From positions 3,348,001 to 3,412,000 of the forward strand of contig OZ244981.1 in the NCBI GenBank assembly GCA_965223085.1: a DNA stretch of 64,000 nt, written 5' to 3'. This DNA is from CBDCVO01 sp965223085. Lineage in GTDB: Bacteria > Pseudomonadota > Gammaproteobacteria > Ga0077536. Below, in pieces: positions 1 to 8,356 of the stretch (its first letter is position 1; each line of letters begins with the position of its first letter). A model generated the notes under the pieces. That model did no database searches. It saw only the letters and a list, made by a program, of their open reading frames with translations, and was not told the DNA's origin. The translations under genes were made by a program, and so were the position numbers.

Positions 1-47
1 GGCCGCCCGAACGACCTTTGCAAAGTCGGGCGCGGCGTTTGCGGGCC

Positions 48-1226
48 CTAGACTGAGTCCATTCCTGCGGGTTTTTGGGCGCCCGCGCGCACTTCCTTAG
101 CATCGACGATGAGTGCCTCAAAAGCCGCTTGCCAGTCGCTTAAGCGCGGACCCAAGTGTGTGACGTGGCCGGGAGTGAGCGACATTTTTGGCAACACGCT
201 GGGGATGACGACCGCACCCACCGCCGCCTCGGTAATTGTGCTCAGGGCCTGGCGCGCCGCAAACTGGGGATCGGCAAAAATATCGGCGATCGAATTCACA
301 ACCCCGCAGGGCACATCACCGCTAGCACAGCGTGTGACGACGTCCGCGGCGCTATGTGCACGCGTAAACGTCTCGACCGCGGTGTCGATCGTAGCGCGCG
401 CCGCGAGGCGTTTCGCGGTCGTCGGATATTGCTGCGCGAGTGCCGGCGCGGCTAGCACCTTCGTGGCTAGGCGTGCCCAGATGTGATCGGCGGTGCAGGC
501 GATCGCGACCCATTTGCCATCGGCACACGGGAAATGTCCGTGCGGACAAGCATTGCGGGTGCCCACACCCTCCCGCTCGCGGACGACGCCGTGGCGCGCA
601 TAGAGCGGTGCGAGTTCGTCCAAGACGCGGAAAATCGATTCAAATAGGGCGATGTCGATGACTTGGCCGCGGCCCGTGTGCTCCGCGACGCGCAGCGCGA
701 GTAATACCCCCACGGCCCCGTACAAGCCGGAAATATAGTCCGCCAAGGAGGTCGATCCGGGCGTCACCGGGGGACCGTCGGGCATGCCGGCCAAGTAGCT
801 CAAACCACCGATCGCATGCGCGATACGGGCGAAGCCCGGGCGCTCGCGATAGGGTCCATTTTGACCGTAAGCGCTGATCCGTAACAGCACTAGGCGCGGA
901 TTGTGCGCCCCGAGCACATCCCAACCCAAGCCCCATTTTTCGAGCGTTCCGGGGCGAAAGTTTTCGCACACCACGTCTGCACGCGCAACCAGCGCGAGGA
1001 ATTTTTTTTTATCGCCGTGCGACTTTAAATCGAGCACCACGGACCGCTTATTGCGCGCTTCGCTGAGCCAGGCGTAGGTGCGCGTGCGGTCATCGCTCGG
1101 GGTGCCAAAACGCCGCAAGGCGTCACCACCGTCGGGCTGTTCGACTTTGACTATCTCCGCGCCGAATTCCCCGAGTATCGTCGCCGCAAAACGGCGCGGC
1201 GACAAAAGTCGCGACATCGACGACAC
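48..1226 (-). CDS. CaiB/BaiF family III CoA-transferase, 5' end disrupted
   Basis: Family III CoA-transferase, moving CoA between carboxylic acids. The body is full: FAATILGEFGAEIVKVEQP near the start, NKRSVVLDLK at about 59-68, NFRPGTLEKWGL at 89-100, and the likely catalytic Asp163 in the LADYISGLYGAVG segment. The readable frame begins with GTG at 1226 and lacks the usual first strand (LxGIRVxDxSR). That strand is present just upstream in another frame: LAGIRVVDV lies directly before SRLLSPRR but needs a frame change. A further upstream ATG at 1270 reaches it only if a run of seven C (minus strand, 1249-1255) loses one base. Either two small indels inactivate the gene or the sequence has errors there. 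Substrate unknown. Confidence 0.85.
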   Translation of the reverse strand: MSSMSRLLSPRRFAATILGEFGAEIVKVEQPDGGDALRRFGTPSDDRTRTYAWLSEARNKRSVVLDLKSHGDKKKFLALVARADVVCENFRPGTLEKWGLGWDVLGAHNPRLVLLRISAYGQNGPYRERPGFARIAHAIGGLSYLAGMPDGPPVTPGSTSLADYISGLYGAVGVLLALRVAEHTGRGQVIDIALFESIFRVLDELAPLYARHGVVREREGVGTRNACPHGHFPCADGKWVAIACTADHIWARLATKVLAAPALAQQYPTTAKRLAARATIDTAVETFTRAHSAADVVTRCASGDVPCGVVNSIADIFADPQFAARQALSTITEAAVGAVVIPSVLPKMSLTPGHVTHLGPRLSDWQAAFEALIVDAKEVRAGAQKPAGMDSV

Positions 1227-1448
1227 GGATCCCTGCTAGGGGTGCTGTGGGGGGGCTGAGTGTGTTCCATAAGCCATAGTCTCAAGCATTCAGCGCGTCG
1301 ATGCACGTTCACATTTTCGAGGCTGGCGTTCATCGTCCGTGATCCGCGTGCCCTATGCGGGCTCGCGCGTTTACACTAAGCTTGATCGTGTGCTTGCGCG
1401 ACCATCGTATGCGAGTGTCACGCGGTTCACGACTAGCGGGGGATTTCA

Positions 1449-1961
1449 TTGGGCGGCAGTGCACGGCGGCGCTTACCGACCGCAAAGCGGCGCGCGGCCA
1501 ACAACACGCGCGAGGCGGATCTGCGGGAGTCGAATGCGGGCGCCCGGATCGGCGATTTAATCGACAAAATCCACCGCGTCGATGTCTTCACGCGTGATGA
1601 AGCGCGCCTGTTGACCTTATTGCTCAAGCGTGCCGCGAGTGCGCAGCACGCGCCCGGCAACAGTGATCTGACCGTGCCGCCGTCGCAAACGGCCGATGCG
1701 CCTGCCGGCGGCGCGGATTTCAATGCCAAGCTGGCGGATTTTCGCCGCTACGTTGGCGACGATCAAGAACGGGCGCCAGCGGAGGCGAAATTGCTCCGAT
1801 CGGCCATCGTGAATAATCGCAGTTGGCTCGTGCCGCTAGTGCGATTCTACTTGGCCTGCGGTATGCGCGAGGCGGCGGCTTATCGCGCGAGCGCAGCGCA
1901 ATTGGAGCGCGACATTAAAGACGTGAAACGGGAATATCTACATGCTGCAGTAAGACAGTAG
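1449..1961 (+). CDS. hypothetical protein, about 170 aa
   Basis: Unrecognised protein. The frame opens with TTG at 1449 and has no ATG until close to its end, so the true start is uncertain. The N-terminal third is basic and low in complexity. The middle (GDLIDKIHRVDVFTRDEARLL) and the C-terminal part, from about residue 90, look like soluble helices, and the end is charged (ERDIKDVKREYLHAA). No signal peptide or membrane segment is visible. It stands alone, divergent from the CoA-transferase and convergent with the PEP-CTERM gene. Codon use resembles its neighbours, which favours a real gene, but no family can be named. Confidence 0.45.
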   Translation: MGGSARRRLPTAKRRAANNTREADLRESNAGARIGDLIDKIHRVDVFTRDEARLLTLLLKRAASAQHAPGNSDLTVPPSQTADAPAGGADFNAKLADFRRYVGDDQERAPAEAKLLRSAIVNNRSWLVPLVRFYLACGMREAAAYRASAAQLERDIKDVKREYLHAAVRQ

Positions 1962-2000
1962 CGGCTGTGTGTAACGGCCGGTGAATGGCCCAAGTGGCAA

Positions 2001-2032
2001 CGGCCCGTCTCGTGTTCGTTCGAAACGGGCCG
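2001..2032. terminator. hairpin between convergent genes, possible terminator
   Basis: An 8-bp perfect inverted repeat (CGGCCCGT at 2001-2008, ACGGGCCG at 2025-2032) with a 16-base loop lies between the stop of the hypothetical gene (1961) and the stop of the convergent PEP-CTERM gene (2065). Its position suits a shared terminator. There is no T-run on either side, so factor-independent termination is doubtful. Confidence 0.35.
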
Positions 2033-2064
2033 CTTGCAAAGTAGCGCTGCAATGTGGCGGTTTA

Positions 2065-2616
2065 TTAACCCGTGCGGCGTTGGCTCTGGCGAGTACGCAA
2101 AGCGAGCAGCCCGCCGGCCAACAAGGCCAAGGTGCCGGGTTCCGGTACGCCGACGGAACTACCACCGGAGCCTTGGAATTCACTTACGTGGCTGATGGTG
2201 AGGTCCTTTTGGCCCGCACCGAGGTTCCACTGCCCGACCAATAAATCGACATCGACGACACCCCAAGCCAGGTCGTCGACGTTCTCAAAAAGCGCCATGC
2301 GCTGGGCGTTTTTGATCAGGAAGTAATCCGGTGCGGGGGTCGCAGCGAGCTGGAAGGCGATGATGTTCGCCGTCATGGGATCGGTAAAGTAATAATCCAC
2401 GGTTTCGGTTTTCAAGTCCCATGTGGCATCCGGAAACACCGACTGCACATAGGCTAATTCCGCCGCTTGGCCGTTGACTTTGTCGGCCTGGGCGACTTGG
2501 GTATCGAGGCTGCCAACGTCGGTACCGGCGTAGGGGCCATCTACGATCATCAAGGCCGACGCGCTGCCGCTACACGCCAGTGCGAGCACGGCGCTCATAA
2601 GTGTTTTTTTGTTCAT
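2065..2616 (-). CDS. PEP-CTERM sorted surface protein
   Basis: Secreted protein of 183 aa with an N-terminal signal peptide (MNKKTLMSAVLALACSGSASA) and a canonical PEP-CTERM tail: VGVPEPGTLALLAGGLLALR followed by basic residues. Such tails are recognised by exosortase, which processes the protein during export to the cell surface or matrix. The start is ATG 2616, with AGGAG about 9 bases upstream; an upstream extension in the same frame has no matching signal peptide. The central region matches no enzyme I know. The gene stands alone behind a sigma-54-type promoter at 2720-2734, giving a leader of roughly 90 bases. Confidence 0.9.
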   Translation of the reverse strand: MNKKTLMSAVLALACSGSASALMIVDGPYAGTDVGSLDTQVAQADKVNGQAAELAYVQSVFPDATWDLKTETVDYYFTDPMTANIIAFQLAATPAPDYFLIKNAQRMALFENVDDLAWGVVDVDLLVGQWNLGAGQKDLTISHVSEFQGSGGSSVGVPEPGTLALLAGGLLALRTRQSQRRTG

Positions 2617-2719
2617 TTCCTTGACTCCTCTCAAAGTGTCCGTATTGGGTGATTTCGCATTCAGTAATATCTGGCGTCCGGTTGTTAATGACACTAGATA
2701 GACATTTGCAAAATAAGAC

Positions 2720-2734
2720 GCAAAAGAAGTGCCA
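2720..2734 (-). promoter_or_regulatory. sigma-54 (-24/-12) promoter
   Basis: On the minus strand the sequence reads TGGCAC-TTCTT-TTGC, a perfect match to the RpoN consensus TGGCAC-N5-TTGC. It lies about 104 bases upstream of the ATG of the PEP-CTERM gene that starts at 2616 and points toward it. RpoN promoters need an enhancer-binding protein; in PEP-CTERM systems this is typically the PrsR regulator of the PrsK/PrsR pair. Confidence 0.85.
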
Positions 2735-2773
2735 GTATTTTTAGATAATAAAAACAATTACTTAGAGATACTC

Positions 2774-2835
2774 ATGTCAATATTTTTTACTACTTTACCG
2801 AATTTATGCCGTGTTTTTGTAAATTTTATTGACAT
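2774..2835. promoter_or_regulatory. inverted-repeat pair, candidate enhancer-binding site
   Basis: Two perfect 9-bp inverted arms, ATGTCAATA at 2774-2782 and TATTGACAT at 2827-2835, flank an AT-rich stretch 40-100 bases upstream of the sigma-54 -24 element. This is where an RpoN activator would be expected to bind. The half-site TGTCA recurs in an inverted repeat upstream of the second canonical PEP-CTERM gene (29691-29705). The remaining intergenic DNA (2617-2934) shows no gene. Confidence 0.45.
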
Positions 2836-2934
2836 AAAATGCCCGCGGTGCACGCCATCTCCGCGCTAATCTGGATATGGCACGCCTACGGATGGTGGGT
2901 ATCCCGCTACGGGTCGGGTAGGCGAGATTGGTTT

Positions 2935-5787
2935 TTAAGGCGCGAGTGTCGCTTGCAAGGCCGCGGCGTCGCGGCGGCTGTCAAAGTCCGTTTCACGGCC
3001 CAAGATTTCTGCCAGCATTCCGCGCGCGGCGTGATGTTGTCCCGATTTGGCATAAGCCGCGGCGAGGTGGTAGTGGATATCCGCGTTGTCGGGCGCGGCG
3101 TCGGCGGCTTTTTGCAAAAAATCGACGGCCTGCTCGACGCGCCCAACTTGCAATAACAACCACCCATAGGTGTCGATGATGGCCGCTTGCTGCGGCGCGC
3201 GTTCAACGGCGCGCTGCGCGGTGGCGATCGCGCGCGGGTCATTCAAATCGGCGTAGATCCAAGCGAGATTGTTTAACGCGACGACATCGTTAGGGGCCGA
3301 CGACGTGATGTGCTCGTACTGCTGTGCGGCCGCGGCATCCTCACCCGCGGCGTGCAAGGCGTTCGCGTAATGCTGGCGTATGACGAGATCGTTGGGATGT
3401 GTTTGCAGCCACTCACTGAGACGGTGCGCCGGTGCCACGCCCGTGCGTTTTTCGGCGTGCACCAGTTTTAGTAATGTGCGTGCGCTAGCTCGCGCGCTGA
3501 GACTCGTCGCATAGGCGCTCGCTGCGGCGTCGAAACGCTGGTCGCCGAAGTGGGCATCGCCCGCCAGCTCGTAACCGAGCGCCGGCGCGCCTAGGTCGTT
3601 TATCAAACGCTGGGCGACGACACGAGTGCGCTCAGTATCGTGGTGCGCTAAAGCGAGGCGGGCGACGGTGTGATTAACACCGATATCGTCGGGCGCTTGA
3701 ACGAGTAGTTCCTCGGCGCGCCGCATTAAGTCCTCGCGATGCCCGGACGAGGCGAGCAGCTCGATCTCGAGTTTTGCGACTTCGAGCGCGTGTGGCCGGC
3801 GCTTTTTCAGGGCCGCCAAGGCTGTGTGTCCGGCCGCCGCATTACCTGCTCGTAGAGCGGCTTTGATTAGCGCAACTTGTACGCTGTCGTTGTTGGGTGC
3901 CAGCGCGTAGGCATCTTGCGCGGCCGTCAATGCGGCGGCCGCGTCGCCGACCACCGTGCGCAGGCCGGCCAGCGCCAACAGGGGCTCGGGGCGCTCGGGG
4001 TGGTGGTCGCGGGCGCTCGCAAGCAAGGATTGCGCTGCGTTTAAATCCCGTGTTTGCAATGCCAAACGCGCAAGTCCAAGCAGCGCGTGGAGATGGTGAG
4101 CTTGATGTTCAATAATGTCCCGATAATGAGCCGCCGCAGCATCGGTGTCTTGATGCCGGAGTGCGATGCGCGCGAGATTAATGCGCGCGGCGTGAAAATC
4201 GTAATCGCGGTCTAGGGCTCGCTGGAAAGCGTGTTTTGCGGGTTCGAATTGCTCCCTGGCTTCGTGAACCAAGCCCTGAACGTTGTGGGCAAGTGCGAGC
4301 TGCGGATGCTGTTTGCTTAGTTGTTCAGCCCTGTGCGCGGCGCGCTCTAGTTCGCCTTCCATCACTGCCAACATGATGCGAATGGCAGGCGCGAGCACGA
4401 AATCGGGTTGCTCAGCGATCAACTCATCGAGCCTGGTCCGGGCCTGGTGCCGTTCGTTCGCGGCGATTTTCGTCAGCACCATTTGCACGCGGGGAAATGG
4501 CGAGTCCGGCGCCAACTGGTGGGCGCGCGCTAAGCTCCGGGTGCTGAGCTCGAAGTCACCGTGCTTGGCATACGCAGCACCCACTAAGGTGAGTAATTCA
4601 ACATTGTTTTGCGCCTCGATGTTATGCGCGTCTAGCGCGAATGCTTGCAAGCCGCGCTGTAAATCTCCACCGACGAGGTCGATAGCGCCGCGCAGGCGGG
4701 CCACGCGGCGGTCCGCGGGTGCGATGTGCTGCAATCTTTGCGCGTATTCTTGGGCCCGCGCGTAATCCCCGGATTGGAAATATAGCGTCGCCAACAGCGC
4801 CAAGCTGGGTCGATGGCGCGGCGCATACTGGAGCGCCTTGGTCGCGAATTTCAGGGCTGTCTCGGTGTGGTTTTGTTCCGCCGCCGCTATGGCCTTTAAG
4901 TGCAGGGCGGCGGGATCGTGGTCCGCGCGCGCCGGTAATCGCGCGCTCAGCGCGTGCACTTTCGGCCACACTCGGGTGCCGATCAAGGCGCGCAATAATC
5001 CCAATTGAGCGTCATAATCACGCGGGTCGTGATCCACTATCGATTGATAAACGGCTTGCGCGTCGGCGTAGCGGCCGGCGGTGAGTTCCAGCGCGCCTTT
5101 CAACATCGCCGCTTGTCGATCGTTGTGGTTCGATGCCAGTACCGCTTCGATTGCCACCCGTGCGGCGCTTAAATTACCGAGTGATAGTTCGGCTTGCGCG
5201 CGGCCACGCAGCGCGACGGCGTTGCTGGCACCGTTCGCATCCGCTTGTTGCAAAGCACGTTCGAATCCTGCTTTTGCGGCCTTAACGCGACCCGCGCCGA
5301 GATCCAACAGCCCCTGTAAATTATTCCAGCGGGCGCTGTCGGCGTGGGCATGTTTACTTAGTTTGGCCCCCGCCCGCGTGAATTCCCCGTTTATAATTAA
5401 AGCCTCTACGAAGTCTTGGGCGTAAGCCTCGCTGTGGAAGCCCAGCCTGGCCGCGACGCCAAATTCCTTAAGCGCTGCTGTGGCATTGCCTGCCGCGAGA
5501 TGGGCGTGCCCCAGTTCGTACCGTAGTTCACCGTTGTGCGGCTGTTGCTGAACCAATGATTTCAGATGCAATAGCGCGCCGTGGTGATCGCCAGCGGTCG
5601 TTGCGTGGTGCGCTGTGGCGACGCTGGGAACGAACGTCTCGCGCTTTTGCCATGCGGCGATGCCGAACGCGACGGCGAGCATCGTCGCGATCATCGCGAC
5701 GACGAGCAATTTTGTGTGTAGTGCGCGACGGCGTTGCTGTAACGACCACATCTGCGCGTCAGTCCAATTTTGCTGCGTCATAGACAT
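2935..5787 (-). CDS. large TPR protein, PrsT-like, membrane-anchored
   Basis: A 950-aa protein made almost entirely of tetratricopeptide repeats (recurring A-x-x-x-x-P and A-L-x-x-A patterns). A single membrane segment near residues 27-46 (LLVVAMIATMLAVAFGIAAW) leaves the repeats in the periplasm. Length and texture match the PrsT family of PEP-CTERM-system TPR proteins, but the usual lipobox is replaced by a membrane anchor. The C-terminal part holds the typical NNLAWIYADLNDPRAIATA and DTYGWLLLQVGRVEQAVD repeats. ATG 5787 has GGGAAG just upstream. The divergent orientation found in many PrsT loci is absent; the PEP-CTERM gene follows on the same strand. A scaffold role in export of exopolysaccharide or PEP-CTERM proteins is inferred. 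Confidence 0.8.
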   Translation of the reverse strand: MSMTQQNWTDAQMWSLQQRRRALHTKLLVVAMIATMLAVAFGIAAWQKRETFVPSVATAHHATTAGDHHGALLHLKSLVQQQPHNGELRYELGHAHLAAGNATAALKEFGVAARLGFHSEAYAQDFVEALIINGEFTRAGAKLSKHAHADSARWNNLQGLLDLGAGRVKAAKAGFERALQQADANGASNAVALRGRAQAELSLGNLSAARVAIEAVLASNHNDRQAAMLKGALELTAGRYADAQAVYQSIVDHDPRDYDAQLGLLRALIGTRVWPKVHALSARLPARADHDPAALHLKAIAAAEQNHTETALKFATKALQYAPRHRPSLALLATLYFQSGDYARAQEYAQRLQHIAPADRRVARLRGAIDLVGGDLQRGLQAFALDAHNIEAQNNVELLTLVGAAYAKHGDFELSTRSLARAHQLAPDSPFPRVQMVLTKIAANERHQARTRLDELIAEQPDFVLAPAIRIMLAVMEGELERAAHRAEQLSKQHPQLALAHNVQGLVHEAREQFEPAKHAFQRALDRDYDFHAARINLARIALRHQDTDAAAAHYRDIIEHQAHHLHALLGLARLALQTRDLNAAQSLLASARDHHPERPEPLLALAGLRTVVGDAAAALTAAQDAYALAPNNDSVQVALIKAALRAGNAAAGHTALAALKKRRPHALEVAKLEIELLASSGHREDLMRRAEELLVQAPDDIGVNHTVARLALAHHDTERTRVVAQRLINDLGAPALGYELAGDAHFGDQRFDAAASAYATSLSARASARTLLKLVHAEKRTGVAPAHRLSEWLQTHPNDLVIRQHYANALHAAGEDAAAAQQYEHITSSAPNDVVALNNLAWIYADLNDPRAIATAQRAVERAPQQAAIIDTYGWLLLQVGRVEQAVDFLQKAADAAPDNADIHYHLAAAYAKSGQHHAARGMLAEILGRETDFDSRRDAAALQATLAP

Positions 5788-5976
5788 CTTCCCTAGTGCG
5801 CGTGCGCCCCTGGGTTACGCGCTGTCAATCCATTATCAGGATACCGGCGCCTAGGTTTTGAGCGGCGGCGGTCATAAGCGCGCGGCGATGCAGAATTTTA
5901 CAATGCGCTTCACGGCACCGTGACAACCCGCAGCACGACGCAATGGGAGCCACGTTCTGATTCACGCGACCACTGG

Positions 5977-6633
5977 CTAGCGGCCGTTCTCGTGTTCCCC
6001 ATCCGGGCGTGCGGTAACCCATTTGCGTCCCGTAATCATCGCTTTGATGAGGTTTTCCCGTTTCCACAGCCAATAGTAGAAGACCGCGGCGATGTGCAGG
6101 GTGACCATGATGAGAATGAGGCGCGCTAATGCTTTGTGCCAGCGCAGCAGTTGGGTGCTCAGCGCATCGGATACTAAGTGCGCCAGCGGCGCTGATTCAA
6201 AATAGTCGTCGGATTCGAGGAATAATCCGCACAGCGCCTGTGTCGTTAACAAGGCGAGCATGGCAAGAACCGCGAGCGATCCGAGTGGGTTGTGGCCCCG
6301 CGCGCCGCTCGGCTGGCGGAGCCTGAAATCCCGTAAATGGTTTAATAGCGCGGATCGGGTTGGTAGCAACGCGCCCAAGCGTACCGGTGCCGGCCCACAC
6401 AGGCTCCACAGCACGCGGCACAGCATCAGGCATAGAATCGTGTAGCCGCAATAGAAGTGCCACTTGATCGTGGCGAACGACATGAATTCGCCGAAACTCC
6501 AACCGAGCGTGACCGTGAGTGCCAGGATCCAATGCCACCAGCGGATAAACGGATCCCAAACGATCTCCTCACGCAGGGCCTTGGAGATCTTAGTCTTTTT
6601 CGCGGAAATCGTCGTGACAACCCTTACAGGCAT
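5977..6633 (-). CDS. cytochrome b561 family membrane protein
   Basis: A 218-aa di-heme cytochrome b of the b561/Ni-Fe hydrogenase b-subunit type. It begins with the diagnostic VWDPFIRWWHWILALT segment (about 25-40), then has four hydrophobic helices with His in WHFYCGY, LRWHKALARL and VTLHIAAVFYYWLW, the expected heme ligands. It probably passes electrons between the quinone pool and a periplasmic cytochrome. The frame starts 44 bases inside the upstream cytochrome c' gene, so the two are translationally linked; no other ATG or GTG lies in frame before the conserved segment. The pairing with a cytochrome c' is a common arrangement. Confidence 0.88.
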   Translation of the reverse strand: MPVRVVTTISAKKTKISKALREEIVWDPFIRWWHWILALTVTLGWSFGEFMSFATIKWHFYCGYTILCLMLCRVLWSLCGPAPVRLGALLPTRSALLNHLRDFRLRQPSGARGHNPLGSLAVLAMLALLTTQALCGLFLESDDYFESAPLAHLVSDALSTQLLRWHKALARLILIMVTLHIAAVFYYWLWKRENLIKAMITGRKWVTARPDGEHENGR

Positions 6634-7057
6634 CGCCTAGGTCGCCGATGTTGGCTCGCAGGGCGTCGAGTCCGTCTCCGGCCACCGCTGCTAAGGCGTC
6701 AACTGCGGCGGCGTAGGTTTTGCCGTGCTCGGTGATTTTCGGGTAAGTGTCCCAGATTTCTGGCAAAGCCGCGGTTTCATCAGGGTATTTGTCTTTACCC
6801 GTGCCCGCCGCCCACGCCCGCCCGATCTCGAGTTGCTGCAACACTTTTAAGTTATTTGCGAGCGCCGTGGCTTGTACTGCGTCGTAGGGTATTTTCCCTT
6901 TCGCCATGGCAAACAGTGGTTCTACGCTGAAGGCGCGCAGTTCCATTTCGCCGCGCCGTGCTTCGATGAGCAATAGATTGGGATCATCGTCGGCGGCGTT
7001 CAAGGTTGCGGGCGTCGCCACGAACATCATGGCCGTGATCAGTAATTGTTTGTGCAT
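6590..7057 (-). CDS. cytochrome c' (cytochrome c family II)
   Basis: A 155-aa periplasmic four-helix-bundle cytochrome. It has a signal peptide (MHKQLLITAMMFVATPATLNA), a mature part of mostly amphipathic helices, and the heme-binding motif C144-KG-C147-H148 at the C-terminus, the hallmark of class II cytochromes c. These bind NO or CO and pass electrons, partners often being cytochrome b561. ATG 7057 was chosen because AGGAAAAACG precedes it and the signal peptide begins there; the frame continues upstream without sense. The stop lies inside the following cytochrome b561 gene. Confidence 0.88.
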   Translation of the reverse strand: MHKQLLITAMMFVATPATLNAADDDPNLLLIEARRGEMELRAFSVEPLFAMAKGKIPYDAVQATALANNLKVLQQLEIGRAWAAGTGKDKYPDETAALPEIWDTYPKITEHGKTYAAAVDALAAVAGDGLDALRANIGDLGDACKGCHDDFREKD

Positions 7058-7074
7058 CGTTTTTCCTATTCGCT

Positions 7075-7104
7075 GTGCGGATATTGCACGAGGACCACGG
7101 ATGA
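7075..7104. repeat. dispersed GGATAT-GCACGAGGACC element, copy C
   Basis: A short intergenic sequence containing CGGATATTGCACGAGGACC. It shares 23 of 26 core positions with the copy at 40931 and closely matches the copy at 47822. It lies just upstream of the cytochrome c' start. Function unknown. Confidence 0.5.
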
Positions 7105-7236
7105 TGACGCAGTCAGGGCCATGCATGATAGTTAGTCAGTGCGATTGCAAATCATATCATGGCCTACCTCATGGCTGTGGAGACGCGACGCTGGCAGCCG
7201 TGAAATCGCCTTACGCTCGCCAGCTGCCCGGGCACC

Positions 7237-7668
7237 TCACTGCTGGGGATCGCGGACGCGGGCTTCGACGGTGAGCGTTTCGCCATTGCAGCTTAGATCG
7301 AGTGTTACACTAGCCTCGACGGCCAGCGGTTTTTTTACGGCCATAAGCATTAAGTGCAGGCCCCCGGGTCGTAGCGTTGTTGTGACGCCCGGTGCGAGGG
7401 TTAAGCTGTGGCGGTGTTGCATGCGCGCGCGACCCTCCGAGAACAGCGTCTCGTGCAAGCTGACGTGGTCGCAGCAACTCGCGGCGCGCGGCTGAACGAT
7501 GAGCGTCTGTTCACTGTTATTGTGCAAAGACATATACGCGGCTGCGACGGAGGCACGTGGCGGTGGCAGCCGTACCCAAGCGTCGCTTACCTGCAGATCG
7601 GCGCAGGCGAATGCGGGTTCGGCGCCGATCACCAAGCATAAGGCGCAGTAGACGAGTGTGCGTGTCAC
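7237..7668 (-). CDS. periplasmic copper chaperone, PCu(A)C family
   Basis: A 143-aa exported protein with a signal peptide ending near AEPAFA and a PCu(A)C domain. The copper site fits the family signature H-x10-M-x21-H-x-M exactly: H72, M83, H105 and M107. These proteins hand Cu(I) to the CuA site of cytochrome c oxidase or to SCO proteins. The gene starts at ATG 7668, overlapping the stop of the upstream SCO gene by 4 bases (ATGA), so the two form a copper-delivery operon. No oxidase genes lie nearby. An extra Cys-Cys pair (C65, C66) precedes H68. Confidence 0.92.
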   Translation of the reverse strand: MTRTLVYCALCLVIGAEPAFACADLQVSDAWVRLPPPRASVAAAYMSLHNNSEQTLIVQPRAASCCDHVSLHETLFSEGRARMQHRHSLTLAPGVTTTLRPGGLHLMLMAVKKPLAVEASVTLDLSCNGETLTVEARVRDPQQ

Positions 7669-8324
7669 GATGCTTCCTCGATAAATTCCCGAATTTGGCG
7701 CACGCTCGCGGCAATAGTGTCGGCTTTGTGCGGTAGCGAATAGAGTCCCACGAGGCGCGCGCTGGGGTCGAGCAAAAAGATGCTCGCCGTGTGGTCGAGG
7801 CTGTAGCCGAGCGCCGCCGGGCTTGGAATTTTTTCAACTAAGATATGGAGTTGGCGGGTAAGCTCTCGCAACGCCGACGGTGAACCCGTAACCCCGATGA
7901 AGTCGGGGTTAAAAAAAGTGACATAACGGCCGAGTTCGCTTTGTTGGTCGCGTTCGGGATCCACCGAGACGAACACGACTTGACCCTGGGTCGCGTAAAC
8001 GGGATCCGCAGCGAGTCGTTCGTCAACGCCTTTCAAGGCTGTGAGCGTGCTCGGGCATACATCTGGACACTGGGTGAAGCCGAAAAACATCAGCGTCCAT
8101 TTGCCCATCAGTGACGTGCGTGTGAAACTTCGATTACGATGATCTAATAATTCGAAGTCTGTAAGTTGCACTGCCGGGGGCCACAGTAGGTTGGGGATTT
8201 CAGGGATTACAGGCGCCGCGCGCTTGATGGCGAGCAAAAGGCCGCCGGCGAACGCTAATAAAATCACGACTGCCGCGACGGGAACGAATGACGTGCGAGG
8301 GCTCGTCTCTTGCATCGCATGCAT
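7665..8324 (-). CDS. SCO1/SenC family copper-binding thiol-redox protein
   Basis: A 219-aa protein with an N-terminal membrane anchor (about 13-33) and a thioredoxin-like SCO domain. The copper ligands are visible: C86-PDV-C90 in FGFTQCPDVCP and H178 in YSLDHTASIFLLDP. SCO proteins deliver copper to, or reduce, the CuA site of cytochrome c oxidase in the periplasm. It is the first gene of a two-gene unit with the PCu(A)C chaperone. The start ATG 8324 is divergent from, and 32 bases from, the start of the kinase gene, so both promoters must sit within or overlap the gene starts. Confidence 0.92.
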   Translation of the reverse strand: MHAMQETSPRTSFVPVAAVVILLAFAGGLLLAIKRAAPVIPEIPNLLWPPAVQLTDFELLDHRNRSFTRTSLMGKWTLMFFGFTQCPDVCPSTLTALKGVDERLAADPVYATQGQVVFVSVDPERDQQSELGRYVTFFNPDFIGVTGSPSALRELTRQLHILVEKIPSPAALGYSLDHTASIFLLDPSARLVGLYSLPHKADTIAASVRQIREFIEEAS

Positions 8325-8356
8325 TATACCCGAGTTGGTCTAGGCACTACGCTGCA

